This document shows positions 20,920-29,337 of a DNA stretch of 50,059 bases, in pieces; positions within the stretch are counted from its first letter, which is position 1, and each line of letters begins with the position of its first letter. The position numbers and the translations under genes were made by a program. The notes below the pieces were generated by a model, which made no database searches, was not told the origin of the DNA, and saw only the letters and a list, made by a program, of their open reading frames with translations. This DNA is from an uncultured Gammaproteobacteria bacterium (GTDB lineage: Bacteria; Pseudomonadota; Gammaproteobacteria; SZUA-140): the NCBI GenBank assembly GCA_945787155.1, contig CALZHD010000005.1, positions 1 through 50,059 of the forward strand. The letters run 5' to 3'.

Positions 20920-21888
20920 CTACTCATCTTCCACATCGCTATCAAGGCGAGTTTTGAGCCTCTGCGCCTCTTCGAAGAACTCATCAAAGGTGACAAAAGA
21001 GATCACGCCTGGCCCCACTGGCCTGATCTCTGATGCGAACACCAGTTCGCCACTGCTATCAGTGTCGTTAAAATAGATCAACTGAGTCATGATAGATAAA
21101 GAACCCACCAGAAAAAGTGAAATCATAAATTTCTTCGCCAAAGCACGACGTGACAACACACACAAGTGCATAAAGATCCACATGACTGCAACAACCCCAT
21201 ATAAAAAAATGGTGGCATATTGAAGCGAGTCGTCGGGTGAAAATATAAATTCGACATGCTCAATGGTGATTTCAACCAGATCAGATAACAGCAATATCAC
21301 GCTAAGCACTGCCAGGTGCTGTAGAAAACGAAATTCATGACTCACCAGACGAGTACCCGCCGCCCACAAGCCTGCAATCAGCAACAAACCAAGCAGCAGA
21401 CTAGTCGCTTCCATCAACCATTCTCTTAGCTGAAAACCAGACGTCTGCGCCTGATAACCACTCAGCATCAGGGCCGTAAATATCACCACTGCCAACAATG
21501 TCAATAACCAGGGATTACGCCCCAGACTGAACAGATCTAATACCCCAGCCTTAATCACCAGCGGCTCGGCCACCGGGTGGTCTGAAAACATAAATCGAAC
21601 ATCAGCATGACCAAAACGGAACACATCACCACTGCATAGCGATGCCTCACGCAACCGCCGTCTACTATCACGGTTAACAATGCCATTGATACTGCCACTA
21701 TCGACCAGCATCAGTTCACCCTGCTCGTTCCGCTCAACACGTGCCTCACACGCAGCGACATAAGCATCACCGAGGATCACATCATTGGTATAGGCCGTGC
21801 CAATGGTTGCGGGAAACCGATCAAGGCGAAATCGCTCCTTCACTCTACCATTACGGCCTAGCACTTCTGCAAAGATTATCTGTTCCAT
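20920..21888 (-). CDS. FHA-domain membrane protein
   Basis: A 322-residue protein with an N-terminal forkhead-associated domain (about 20-105). The FHA pattern is present as ATIGTAYTNDVILGD, DSGSINGIVN and GDVFRFGHADVRF. FHA domains bind phosphothreonine peptides. About five or six hydrophobic helices follow (about 125-270) and then a soluble acidic tail rich in Glu and Asp. The FHA Arg of the usual GR motif is replaced (IGTAYTND), so phosphopeptide binding may be altered. Its start overlaps the end of the trypsin-like protease gene by 13 bases. The two are thus translated together and probably act together at the membrane. No Ser/Thr kinase gene is nearby. Confidence 0.8.
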   Translation of the reverse strand: MEQIIFAEVLGRNGRVKERFRLDRFPATIGTAYTNDVILGDAYVAACEARVERNEQGELMLVDSGSINGIVNRDSRRRLREASLCSGDVFRFGHADVRFMFSDHPVAEPLVIKAGVLDLFSLGRNPWLLTLLAVVIFTALMLSGYQAQTSGFQLREWLMEATSLLLGLLLIAGLWAAGTRLVSHEFRFLQHLAVLSVILLLSDLVEITIEHVEFIFSPDDSLQYATIFLYGVVAVMWIFMHLCVLSRRALAKKFMISLFLVGSLSIMTQLIYFNDTDSSGELVFASEIRPVGPGVISFVTFDEFFEEAQRLKTRLDSDVEDE

Positions 21889-23180
21889 GAAAAGGCTTCC
21901 AGATAACGCCTTGACGTCTCAACCGCCGTTTCAAAAGTGACACCAGAGAGTACCAGCTCACTTGCCATACCCCGCTGCGAATCACCCAGCATGGCAAGCT
22001 TAAACACCGCATCATACAGCCCCTCCATCTTGCGGTAGCGCCGCAAACAGAGCGCCGTCTTATATCGCAGGTTGTTATGAAGCAGCGCATCACTCTGACA
22101 ACGAAAACCTGTCACTTCATCGGCATCCGCTTTCAGCCCACCGGGGGTATGAGAGAACTTACTACTGTACAAATGAGAAAACTGGTAATCATTCAAGTCG
22201 AGTGATTCCAGAAAAATATGGTGAATATAGGCAGAACCCACCACATGGCTATTGGAAATAAACAGATAGTCTTCTGTACTGCACTGATGATCGGTATGCC
22301 TTGAAGTTCCGTCACTAGCATCACTGGAGCTCCCCCAGCAATTAAAAAAGTGAGCCGGCGCTGTGGGCACCCGGTAGTCACCCATCTCAACCGTCTGCTG
22401 TGTGACAAACAACTTATCCGCCACATACGCCTGCTGGTGAGTCATCAACTGTTGCGCCACCAACTGCACAAATGACTCAGGCGGCTGATACCCCTCCGCT
22501 ACTGTCGCATCATACAATCGATGTGCATACTCCACCGGCACCAGAAAACTCACCTGATTACCAGAGGTCGCCACATTCACCCCCACCACCTCACCAGCAG
22601 CATTCACCGCAGGCCCACCGCTCATGCCCGGATTCAAAGAACCGGTAAAGTGAATCTTCTTATAAAACGCGTGCTCTAGCAGACCGTTATAGGTGCCCTC
22701 AACAATGGTAATGGCATAATCATGAGGGAAACCAAACGAAAAAATACGGGTTCCCTGAAGAGACTCTCTGTCAGAAAAGCGCAGATATTGATCAGCCGAC
22801 TGCTCAACCCGCGCCACCGCCAGATCATTAACCACATCAATATTCATTACCTGCAAGCGATGGCTATTCTTATCACGATCAACAAACTCAACACGATACT
22901 TCTCAGGGTCATGCACCCACGCGGAAATAACATGGTAATTGGTCACCAGATAACCATCGCCATTGACAAAAAAGCCGGTCCCTATCACCGATTTAGCGCC
23001 CGAAGCCTCATCAACAACACGAATTTTCACCGACGCGGCAGCATAACGCTCGAAAATAGCAGCGGCATCACCGTCACCCTCTTCCGCCCACACAGAAACT
23101 ACGGACAGCGAGGCGACTGCAAAAACAGACACTGCAAGCAAAACAGGCAACAACAGCTTGTCCATCAATATCATTTTCAT
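21876..23180 (-). CDS. Periplasmic trypsin-like serine protease
   Basis: This 434-residue protein has a signal peptide (about 1-32, ending VSVWA) and an S1C/trypsin-like domain. The triad is visible: TNYHVIS with His83, VNDLAVARVE with Asp119 and NPGMSGGPAVN with Ser187. No PDZ domain is recognisable. Instead, about 200 residues of unknown fold follow, with several cysteines and a His-rich SNSHVVGSAYIHHIF segment. The gene overlaps the FHA-protein gene. A protease paired with an FHA membrane protein suggests a regulated envelope quality-control or signalling unit, but this is inference from position only. Confidence 0.85.
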   Translation of the reverse strand: MKMILMDKLLLPVLLAVSVFAVASLSVVSVWAEEGDGDAAAIFERYAAASVKIRVVDEASGAKSVIGTGFFVNGDGYLVTNYHVISAWVHDPEKYRVEFVDRDKNSHRLQVMNIDVVNDLAVARVEQSADQYLRFSDRESLQGTRIFSFGFPHDYAITIVEGTYNGLLEHAFYKKIHFTGSLNPGMSGGPAVNAAGEVVGVNVATSGNQVSFLVPVEYAHRLYDATVAEGYQPPESFVQLVAQQLMTHQQAYVADKLFVTQQTVEMGDYRVPTAPAHFFNCWGSSSDASDGTSRHTDHQCSTEDYLFISNSHVVGSAYIHHIFLESLDLNDYQFSHLYSSKFSHTPGGLKADADEVTGFRCQSDALLHNNLRYKTALCLRRYRKMEGLYDAVFKLAMLGDSQRGMASELVLSGVTFETAVETSRRYLEAFSWNR

Positions 23181-23215
23181 TTATTGCTCATCACCCCTTT
23201 AATCATGCGGTTGGT

Positions 23216-23554
23216 TCAATATGCTTTGGCGTAACTGGCGCTGTCCATATTCACCACTTCTACTGTTATCACTGTAGCGGCCCAGGACTGGCTTTTGATA
23301 GCCGCCAGCACCGCACTGCTCAGTTCCTTTTTCTGAGCGTCACTGCGTCCTTCTTTAATCCGCAGTTGTGCGTGGATAAAAGGATCGCTACCGCTGCCCG
23401 TTCGACAAAACTGCAGCGGGATTGCACGTGTTTTGATATGGCTTTCGGGAAACAGGCCGGTGGCAAGTGCCGCTTCATGTACTGCATCGAGTAGTGGCGG
23501 GACTTGTTCGTCAGTCGCAAGTGACTGTGCGTATTCGATGATCAAATGGGGCAT
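23216..23554 (-). CDS. 5-carboxymethyl-2-hydroxymuconate isomerase-like tautomerase
   Basis: This 112-residue protein is of the CHMI branch of the tautomerase superfamily. After Met removal, translation from 23554 gives an N-terminal Pro (MPHLIIEYA), which is the catalytic base in this family. The preceding MF from an ATG at 23560 would hide it, so the shorter start is preferred. The PHLIxEY motif and the AIPLQFCRTGSG and FIHAQLRIKEGRS segments fit CHMI proteins. The original enzyme works in homoprotocatechuate degradation, but no other gene of that pathway is here, so the true substrate is open. Confidence 0.85.
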   Translation of the reverse strand: MPHLIIEYAQSLATDEQVPPLLDAVHEAALATGLFPESHIKTRAIPLQFCRTGSGSDPFIHAQLRIKEGRSDAQKKELSSAVLAAIKSQSWAATVITVEVVNMDSASYAKAY

Positions 23555-23603
23555 GAACACTCCAGGGTTAGTATCGTATTACCAGGATTTTCATCCGGAA
23601 TCT

Positions 23604-24122
23604 TCACTGGGATTCATCTTTTATTTTGACTCTATTATTCGTATCTCGACTGCGACGAATCAAATCATCACTCGCCATCATTTGATCTGACTTTGCGAGT
23701 CGGTCATAAAGCACCACATTAACCGAGCCAGCCAGATTCATACATCCCACCGTCGGCACATAAACCACCGCGTCTGCCCGGTCGATAATTTCCTGACCGA
23801 TGGTGCCGTCTTCCGGGCCAAAGATATAGATCGCATTATCGGGGTGCTGATAGCTCGGCAAGGGTGTCGCACCCTCCACCAACTCAACACAGACAATCTT
23901 CATCTTTTCAGGAACAGCCGCTAAAAGGCTATCCACCCCGGTGAGCGGGATTGTTTGACGTCTATCCTTAGTATCGGTATTGAGCTTCACAGCACGATCA
24001 TAACGAGTGCCGGTATAAAAAACGGCATCCACCCGATAACAGCCCGCCGCACGCATTACCGCTCCTACATTAGCAGCGCTTTTGGGATTTATGATACCGA
24101 TAGTGACTTGTTGTTCTTTCAT
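23604..24122 (-). CDS. SPOUT-family RNA 2'-O-methyltransferase
   Basis: This 172-residue protein has the three SpoU/TrmH motifs. These are NPKSAANVGAVMRAAGCY (motif 1, Asn-x-Gly with the catalytic Arg), YIFGPEDGTIGQEII (motif 2) and YVPTVGCMNLAGSVNVVLYDR (motif 3, with the trefoil knot). It has no extra RNA-binding domain and so is a minimal SPOUT enzyme, probably methylating a ribose in tRNA or rRNA. The exact site cannot be told from sequence; TrmL-like and TrmJ-like proteins have similar cores. It stands between an alpha/beta hydrolase and the tautomerase on the same strand. Confidence 0.87.
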   Translation of the reverse strand: MKEQQVTIGIINPKSAANVGAVMRAAGCYRVDAVFYTGTRYDRAVKLNTDTKDRRQTIPLTGVDSLLAAVPEKMKIVCVELVEGATPLPSYQHPDNAIYIFGPEDGTIGQEIIDRADAVVYVPTVGCMNLAGSVNVVLYDRLAKSDQMMASDDLIRRSRDTNNRVKIKDESQ

Positions 24123-24203
24123 CTGTGTTTACATTGCTTTGGCATTAATTCCATCTTCCTTATACCCCACTTTAAAAGGGGGCGGACCGGGGGAATCATA
24201 ATA

Positions 24204-24938
24204 CTATTTTCCAGCCTGGTTGTTTTCTAGTTCAATCTTTTCAAACCGCCCATTTTTCAAAAAATGAATCACCTGTTCAATCACTTTTTCATTTTTCATC
24301 ATAAAGGGATGAGTGGTGGGCAGCGCGATAAAATCACGCATGCCTTCGACTTTGGTGGCGGCGACGGATACTTTACCGTCATCCGGGTTGGGGAGAAACG
24401 TTGACAGGATTAGATTGATACTCTGGGTGCCGGCGATCACGCCTAATTCAAAATCGACTGGACCCAACGATTTGGGGAGATCTGTCGACGTGGTTCCCAA
24501 TCGCATACCTGCTGGGCCGTTTAACAATTTAAATCCTGGCATGTTTTTGAGATTATCCACCACCTCACTGCCTTGATTGGGTGGGCCTAACATGACAACC
24601 CGGTGAACATCGTCACGTCGGTTATTTTTTAGATAGAGCCGTACCAATATGCCGCCGAGCGAGTGTGTTACAAAATTCAATGGTGCCGCAGCTTGTTGCT
24701 GACATATCTGAATACCCTCTTCAACCGCCATCGCTGCCAGGGCTTCGATGGTGTGGTCTCGCGAGGGGTAATCAACGTTCGCTACCATATACCCTTCGGC
24801 GACTAATGTTTCTTCTAATGCCTCCATAGAGCCAGCACTGCGTACCAGCCCATGAAGTAATATAACGCATTCCTTGGAGAAAGCGCTTTCACTCAGAATG
24901 AGTAGCGATATGGCAAAGATGATTTTTAATGCTGGCAT
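24204..24938 (-). CDS. Exported alpha/beta-hydrolase (lipase-like)
   Basis: This is a secreted or periplasmic alpha/beta hydrolase. A clean signal peptide (PALKIIFAISLLILSESAFS) starts at the ATG at 24938, which I prefer over an ATG at 24986 that would add 16 polar residues before it. The oxyanion loop HGLVRS follows at the first strand, the nucleophile elbow is THSLGG, and PDDGKVS and THPFMM near the end are likely Asp and His of the triad. The family contains triacylglycerol lipases and acyltransferases such as EstA/LipB-like proteins. The substrate is unknown. It follows the small 80-residue ORF by six bases if the longer start is used. Confidence 0.8.
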   Translation of the reverse strand: MPALKIIFAISLLILSESAFSKECVILLHGLVRSAGSMEALEETLVAEGYMVANVDYPSRDHTIEALAAMAVEEGIQICQQQAAAPLNFVTHSLGGILVRLYLKNNRRDDVHRVVMLGPPNQGSEVVDNLKNMPGFKLLNGPAGMRLGTTSTDLPKSLGPVDFELGVIAGTQSINLILSTFLPNPDDGKVSVAATKVEGMRDFIALPTTHPFMMKNEKVIEQVIHFLKNGRFEKIELENNQAGK

Positions 24939-24991
24939 TGGCTCGATTATGTATCGTGCCCCTGAAGTCTTCTCGTTTATTCGCATTTGTT

Positions 24992-25234
24992 TTAGCCGTC
25001 AAATTTGTTGCAGCAAGCGATCATGGATTTTAACGCACCTGGATCAATGGACTCACCATTGATATCCAGGGCCCAGCTTTTTTCGACTGATTCGATGATA
25101 ATACCGAGCGGCTCACATGAGGCGTATATGCTTATGCCGTGTTGACTGGATTGAGCGCTGACCGTCGTTTCCTCTACCAGCGTGATTGTCATCCCTGCCA
25201 GCGCTATTTTTTTACCAAATATTTTTTTCCTCAT
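24992..25234 (-). CDS. Small hypothetical protein (80 aa)
   Basis: The ATG overlaps the stop of the YtfI-like gene (ATGA), so this is very likely a translated downstream gene. The protein has a basic N-terminus, no membrane helix, and a C-terminal part with paired cysteines (MIACCNKFDG). I recognise no family. Composition is ordinary. Confidence 0.55.
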   Translation of the reverse strand: MRKKIFGKKIALAGMTITLVEETTVSAQSSQHGISIYASCEPLGIIIESVEKSWALDINGESIDPGALKSMIACCNKFDG

Positions 25235-25851
25235 GATGAATAGACCCTGATCACTGCCCTGGCGGCCTGCAGACTCTCTTTCGTAAAGACAAATAGCAAT
25301 ACGGCTTTTATGTAATAAATCGGCACCACTCTGACCCGGGCTTGTATATCTGTTTCAACGCCAGTGCGATCAAATAGCGGGACTGCAACAAAATCCACCC
25401 GCGGTATCGCATACAGGATTGAAAAGGCAGGGGCCAACGAGCCATACAGGCGACCGGTATCAGCAGGATCGTCCAGACCAAACCGTACACACGCCTTCAA
25501 CTGTTTTATTTTTGCGTCACTCAAAAGCTCGTAAAGCAACCTGAACAGATGCCTTAATAAGCCCTCGCTGCTAATAACTGCCAGCAAGGCCTTGCCCAAT
25601 TTACTTTTTTGCCGGGATCGTTTGTGAAGCTTTCTTTTTTCTTTCACTCGTGAATCCGTGAATCTCGCGGCCGTTCCCTTGCTTCTTTCTGAAGGAGTTG
25701 GCCTGATTCGAACCAGACCAAATAACCAGATAATGCGCATTTGTGACTTTAGGCGTACCTGATGATCGTAGCAATATTCAATATGGATGGGGATCGCAAG
25801 CAACAGCAGCGGTACAACAATAATACCGATCAAAATATAGAGCAGTGTCAC
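25231..25851 (-). CDS. DUF2953 (YtfI-like) membrane protein
   Basis: This 206-residue protein starts at GTG four bases after the YtfJ-like gene. An N-terminal helix (about 2-22) is followed by a beta-rich stretch (IEYCYDHQVRLKSQMRIIWLFGLVRIR), a basic linker (about 50-85), a helical part, and a second hydrophobic segment near 180. This is the layout of DUF2953, represented by Bacillus YtfI. The biochemical role of the family is unknown. Its pairing with the GerW/YtfJ-type gene mirrors the ytfI-ytfJ pair of Bacillus, which supports a shared function not limited to sporulation. Confidence 0.75.
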   Translation of the reverse strand: MTLLYILIGIIVVPLLLLAIPIHIEYCYDHQVRLKSQMRIIWLFGLVRIRPTPSERSKGTAARFTDSRVKEKRKLHKRSRQKSKLGKALLAVISSEGLLRHLFRLLYELLSDAKIKQLKACVRFGLDDPADTGRLYGSLAPAFSILYAIPRVDFVAVPLFDRTGVETDIQARVRVVPIYYIKAVLLFVFTKESLQAARAVIRVYSS

Positions 25852-25854
25852 GAC

Positions 25855-26229
25855 TCAGGCGTCAGATTTTTCTTTCTTTTCCGATTGAATCGCCTCGCCG
25901 ATCGTATGTGCGATACTTTCAAAGGCCGATGAGGCACCGCCTTTAATCGGTTCTATGCGCACGCCATTTTGATCAATGATTATCATCGCCACAGGTTTCA
26001 CACCACCTCCGCCGCCAGTACCCATGCCAATACCTTCCCCTTCGCCGCTGGCGGAGGGTATCTTTCCTTTGCCACTGCCACCACCCGCACCAAAGCCGAA
26101 ACCCAGGCTCACCAGCGGAATCATCGTGACATCACCAATAGTAATTGATTCACCCACCACCCTATTGGTGCCCAACATCCGCTCAATCTCCTCCATTGAA
26201 GTCTTTAGCAGCTTTTCTACTTGTTCCAT
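25855..26229 (-). CDS. GerW/YtfJ-family protein
   Basis: This 124-residue cytoplasmic protein has the GerW/YtfJ pattern. An N-terminal helix (EKLLKTSMEEIERML) is followed by VVGESITIGDVTMIPLVSLGFGFGAGGG, a long glycine- and serine-rich loop (about 46-78), and the strand VKPVAMIIIDQNGVRI. The family was named for sporulation/germination in Bacillus, but it is widespread in non-spore-formers. A strong ggaggg precedes the ATG. It heads a tight cluster with the DUF2953 gene, an 80-residue protein and a lipase. Confidence 0.85.
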   Translation of the reverse strand: MEQVEKLLKTSMEEIERMLGTNRVVGESITIGDVTMIPLVSLGFGFGAGGGSGKGKIPSASGEGEGIGMGTGGGGGVKPVAMIIIDQNGVRIEPIKGGASSAFESIAHTIGEAIQSEKKEKSDA

Positions 26230-26357
26230 GATCTCACCCTCCTTATGCTTGATGGTATTGATAGTTTATAAGCATGTATTTATACGTAGCTATACTACAC
26301 CAATTTATATGGATTAGTTATCCATGGAAGTTATGGCTGCCCCGATCGGTTGATAGA

Positions 26358-27299
26358 TCAGGGGCTCAGAAGGCTTCGTTGTAGCCGTAATTGATTGTCC
26401 CACTCGCGGCGTTTTGCCTGGAGGTATTCATGACGTTCAAGTTCATGCAGCTGGGTAGCAAAACTCTCTGACAAATCAAACCAGGTATTGATGCGGCTTT
26501 CAAAGCGCTCATCATATGCAAGGTGAGCGGTATCGAAAAATGCCTTTAGTGCCAGGTAATAACGCATTACGTTGCGCTCAATAATCCCTCTTATCCCCTT
26601 GATAAATACTGGTTCACCTGCGGAGGTGTTGCGCTGCACACTAAAGCCGACCTTATCCCGTCCCAGCGTCGCCAGGTAGGCCTCAGTCCCGAGGCGGCTG
26701 CGCAGACTGGTCTGATAGGATGAATGAATGCGCACAAAGGTATCAGCGCCGACAGGCATCGCCTCGACCACAATAAGGTAATCATTGGTACCGAAGGGGC
26801 CCTGCTCGGCACTCAGGATTACCTTCATATAATCGCTGTCCGCTGCGGCTAATTGGTAAAAATAGTTCAATTGATAGGCCGCCTCGGGCGCTTCGTAATA
26901 TTTACGCCCGGCATAAAAGGTCAGCACGGTTTGACCAGCCGTCTGCTGCTGCGAGGTACAGGACTTAATGTTCAGATTAAGCGGCATAAAGTCACACCAA
27001 CTAGCGGGATTGGTCAGGGCCGTTACCACACGATCAAAAGGCCCCGTTATCACGGCATAGACATCAGCACTCAGGCGGTTATCGATTTCACTGGAGTGAA
27101 TGTTCAGAGGAAGTTTAAAAACAGGTTCAGAAGTTTGCAGCTGCATCTGCTGGTAATAGCGATCTAATTGTCTGACCCCGTCAACATTTGACCAGGCCAG
27201 CGCCGGTACCGTTATCCAGATAAATAACGCCAGTAACTTAGGGCCTGTTAACACTAATCTCATGAATCTACTTCTACTACGTGGCAGCACATGGTCCAT
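26358..27299 (-). CDS. Exported protein of unknown function
   Basis: This protein of about 313 residues has an N-terminal signal (basic RSRSRFMRL followed by LLALFIWITVPALAWS). The mature part has a possible START/cyclase-like middle (SADVYAVITGPFDRVVTALTN, ASWCDFMPLNLNIKSC) and a helical Glu/Arg-rich C-terminus. Two cysteines flank PLNLNIKS. I do not recognise a named family with confidence. The start is uncertain: TTG at 27311, ATG at 27299 and ATG at 27263 are all possible, and none has a clear Shine-Dalgarno. It stands alone between the YtfJ cluster and a MITE-like repeat. Confidence 0.65.
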   Translation of the reverse strand: MDHVLPRSRSRFMRLVLTGPKLLALFIWITVPALAWSNVDGVRQLDRYYQQMQLQTSEPVFKLPLNIHSSEIDNRLSADVYAVITGPFDRVVTALTNPASWCDFMPLNLNIKSCTSQQQTAGQTVLTFYAGRKYYEAPEAAYQLNYFYQLAAADSDYMKVILSAEQGPFGTNDYLIVVEAMPVGADTFVRIHSSYQTSLRSRLGTEAYLATLGRDKVGFSVQRNTSAGEPVFIKGIRGIIERNVMRYYLALKAFFDTAHLAYDERFESRINTWFDLSESFATQLHELERHEYLQAKRREWDNQLRLQRSLLSP

Positions 27300-27558
27300 T
27301 GGAGCAGTCAATCATAAAAAAGTTCACCGCGATGAGCGATGTACTGCACAGTCACCCTGCCCTACAAATCTCGCGGGTACCTCAGCAGCGCCTGCCGGGG
27401 CTGTTCTGTGGTACGCTGTCGTAGTACGCATCCGCATTATTCCCACCTGCCAGTAGTGATCTTTCCTGGTAACGTAGGTGATAACGATGCACTGATCACC
27501 GTACTTCAACGTCTATCGTCAACGATAGGTGAAATAGCAGTTGAAACGGCGACACAGA

Positions 27559-27728
27559 CCAGGGAAGCCTCTGATTAATTCATGAACGGGATCTATGAGA
27601 GCCAAAATATCCAACTGCTGCGTTGAAAATCTTGTCAATAGTCCCGCTATTCACTATGATTTTCGCCTTGCATTCGAATATTTTGGCTCTCATATCTCTC
27701 CGCCCAGAATTAATCAGAGATTCCCTGG
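27559..27728. repeat. MITE-like 170-bp inverted repeat
   Basis: Near-perfect terminal inverted repeats (27559-27581 and 27707-27728; ccagggaa...gattaattc against its complement) enclose a second exact 16-bp pair (27595-27610 and 27678-27693, atgagagccaaaatat). A centre holds further small palindromes (aatag/ctatt and gaaaatc/gattttc). No ORF of note lies inside. This is the layout of a miniature inverted-repeat element or large REP-like element. It ends 33 bases before the first possible glcD start and may influence its expression. Confidence 0.75.
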
Positions 27729-27760
27729 CTAATATTCGGGTGTAGCACTTTAAAAAAGCC

Positions 27761-29329
27761 ATGAAGGATTCAGCAGGCAAGATGAGTAGCGAACAATTTG
27801 TAGCCACAGAAAATAGCACCGCCAGGCCCGACCAGGCTATTGCAGGTAAGCCTACTGCGCATAAACCCACTTTAGACAAAGCGGCGCTGGTTGCAAGGCT
27901 GCGACAGATCATCCCGGGCGACGCTGTCCTCTATGACGAAGAGGACCTGCGACCCTATGAATGTGATGGACTCTCCGCCTATCGCCAACTGCCGATGATT
28001 GTGGTGTTGCCGAGTACTCTTGAGCAGGTGCAGGCGATCATGCGCCTCTGCCACCAACATAGTGTGCCGGTGATTGCGCGCGGTGCGGGCACCGGTCTCT
28101 CGGGTGGCGCGACCCCGATGGGCGATGGCGTCGTCCTCAGTCTGGCCAAGTTTATGTCGATCCTCAATATCGATCCGATCGCCCGTACCGCGGTGGTACA
28201 ACCCGGTGTGCGTAATCTTGCGATCTCTCAGGCGGTCGCCGCGCACAGACTCTATTATGCGCCCGACCCATCATCACAAATCGCCTGTACCATCGGGGGC
28301 AACGTCGCCGAAAACTCCGGTGGTGTCCACTGCCTGAAATATGGGCTGACCGTGCATAACGTGCGCAAGGTCAAACTGGTAACGATGGAAGGTGACCTGA
28401 TTACGTTAGGGTCAGATGCACTGGATAGCAGCGGCTATGATCTACTCGCACTGATCAACGGCTCAGAAGGGATGCTAGGCGTCGTGGTTGAGGTTACCGT
28501 AAAACTCACCCCGATCCCCGAGCGCGCCCAGGTGGTGCTGGCCGCGTTTGACGATGTCGAAAAGGCAGGCATTGCCGTGGGCGAAGTGATCGCCGCCGGC
28601 ATCATCCCCGCCGGCCTTGAAATGATGGATAAACTGGCCATTCAGGCTGCCGAAGATTTTGCCCATGTCGGCTACCCCACCGATGCCGAGGCGATCCTGC
28701 TGTGCGAACTCGACGGCACGAATGAAGAGGTTTCGGAACAGATTTTAGTGGTACGCGAGATCATGCAACAGTGTGGGGCCACCGAGGTTCGAACAGCGCG
28801 CGATGAAGCAGAACGTGAAGCGTTCTGGAAGGGACGCAAGTCAGCATTCCCCGCGGTCGGCCGCCTCGCCCCCGACTACTACTGCATGGACGGCACCATC
28901 CCGCGCAAACATCTGCCCTATGTACTGCGCCGCATGGGCGAACTCTCGATCGAATACGAGCTGCGCGTCGCCAACGTCTTTCACGCCGGCGACGGTAACC
29001 TGCACCCACTGATCCTCTACGATGCCAACATCCCCGGCGAGCTAGCGCGCACCGAAGAATTTGGCGGCAAGATACTGGAGCTGTGCATCGAGGCCGGCGG
29101 CAGCATCACCGGTGAACATGGTGTCGGCATTGAAAAACTGGCACAGATGCACCTGCAATTCAGCGATGAAGAGCTGACACAGTTTCATGCGGTGAAACAC
29201 GCCTTTGACCCCGCCGGCCTGCTCAATCCCGGCAAGGCGGTGCCGACACCAAAGCGCTGTTCTGAATATCGCCAACTGCCTACGCAGACGAGTGGTGAAC
29301 AATCCCAGACTCAAACACAGACGAATTGA
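27761..29329 (+). CDS. glcD: Glycolate oxidase subunit GlcD
   Basis: This FAD-linked oxidase subunit of up to 522 residues oxidises glycolate to glyoxylate. The PCMH-type FAD domain is clear (PMIVVLPSTLEQVQAIMRLC, ARGAGTGLSGGATP, CTIGGNVAENSGGVHCLKYG), as is the C-terminal oxidase domain with ANVFHAGDGNLHP and GSITGEHGVGIEK. Translation could start at 27761 or at an ATG at 27782; neither has a strong ribosome site. The first 40 residues are Ala/Lys-rich and non-conserved. The stop overlaps an alternative TTG start of glcE. It is the first gene of a glcDEF operon. Confidence 0.93.
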   Translation: MKDSAGKMSSEQFVATENSTARPDQAIAGKPTAHKPTLDKAALVARLRQIIPGDAVLYDEEDLRPYECDGLSAYRQLPMIVVLPSTLEQVQAIMRLCHQHSVPVIARGAGTGLSGGATPMGDGVVLSLAKFMSILNIDPIARTAVVQPGVRNLAISQAVAAHRLYYAPDPSSQIACTIGGNVAENSGGVHCLKYGLTVHNVRKVKLVTMEGDLITLGSDALDSSGYDLLALINGSEGMLGVVVEVTVKLTPIPERAQVVLAAFDDVEKAGIAVGEVIAAGIIPAGLEMMDKLAIQAAEDFAHVGYPTDAEAILLCELDGTNEEVSEQILVVREIMQQCGATEVRTARDEAEREAFWKGRKSAFPAVGRLAPDYYCMDGTIPRKHLPYVLRRMGELSIEYELRVANVFHAGDGNLHPLILYDANIPGELARTEEFGGKILELCIEAGGSITGEHGVGIEKLAQMHLQFSDEELTQFHAVKHAFDPAGLLNPGKAVPTPKRCSEYRQLPTQTSGEQSQTQTQTN

Positions 29330-29337
29330 AAGCACGT

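Noticed and set aside
27580-27912. 110-codon minus ORF across the inverted repeat
   Set aside because: It is formed by the repeat arms and the antisense of the glcD start, with no protein-like pattern or ribosome site.
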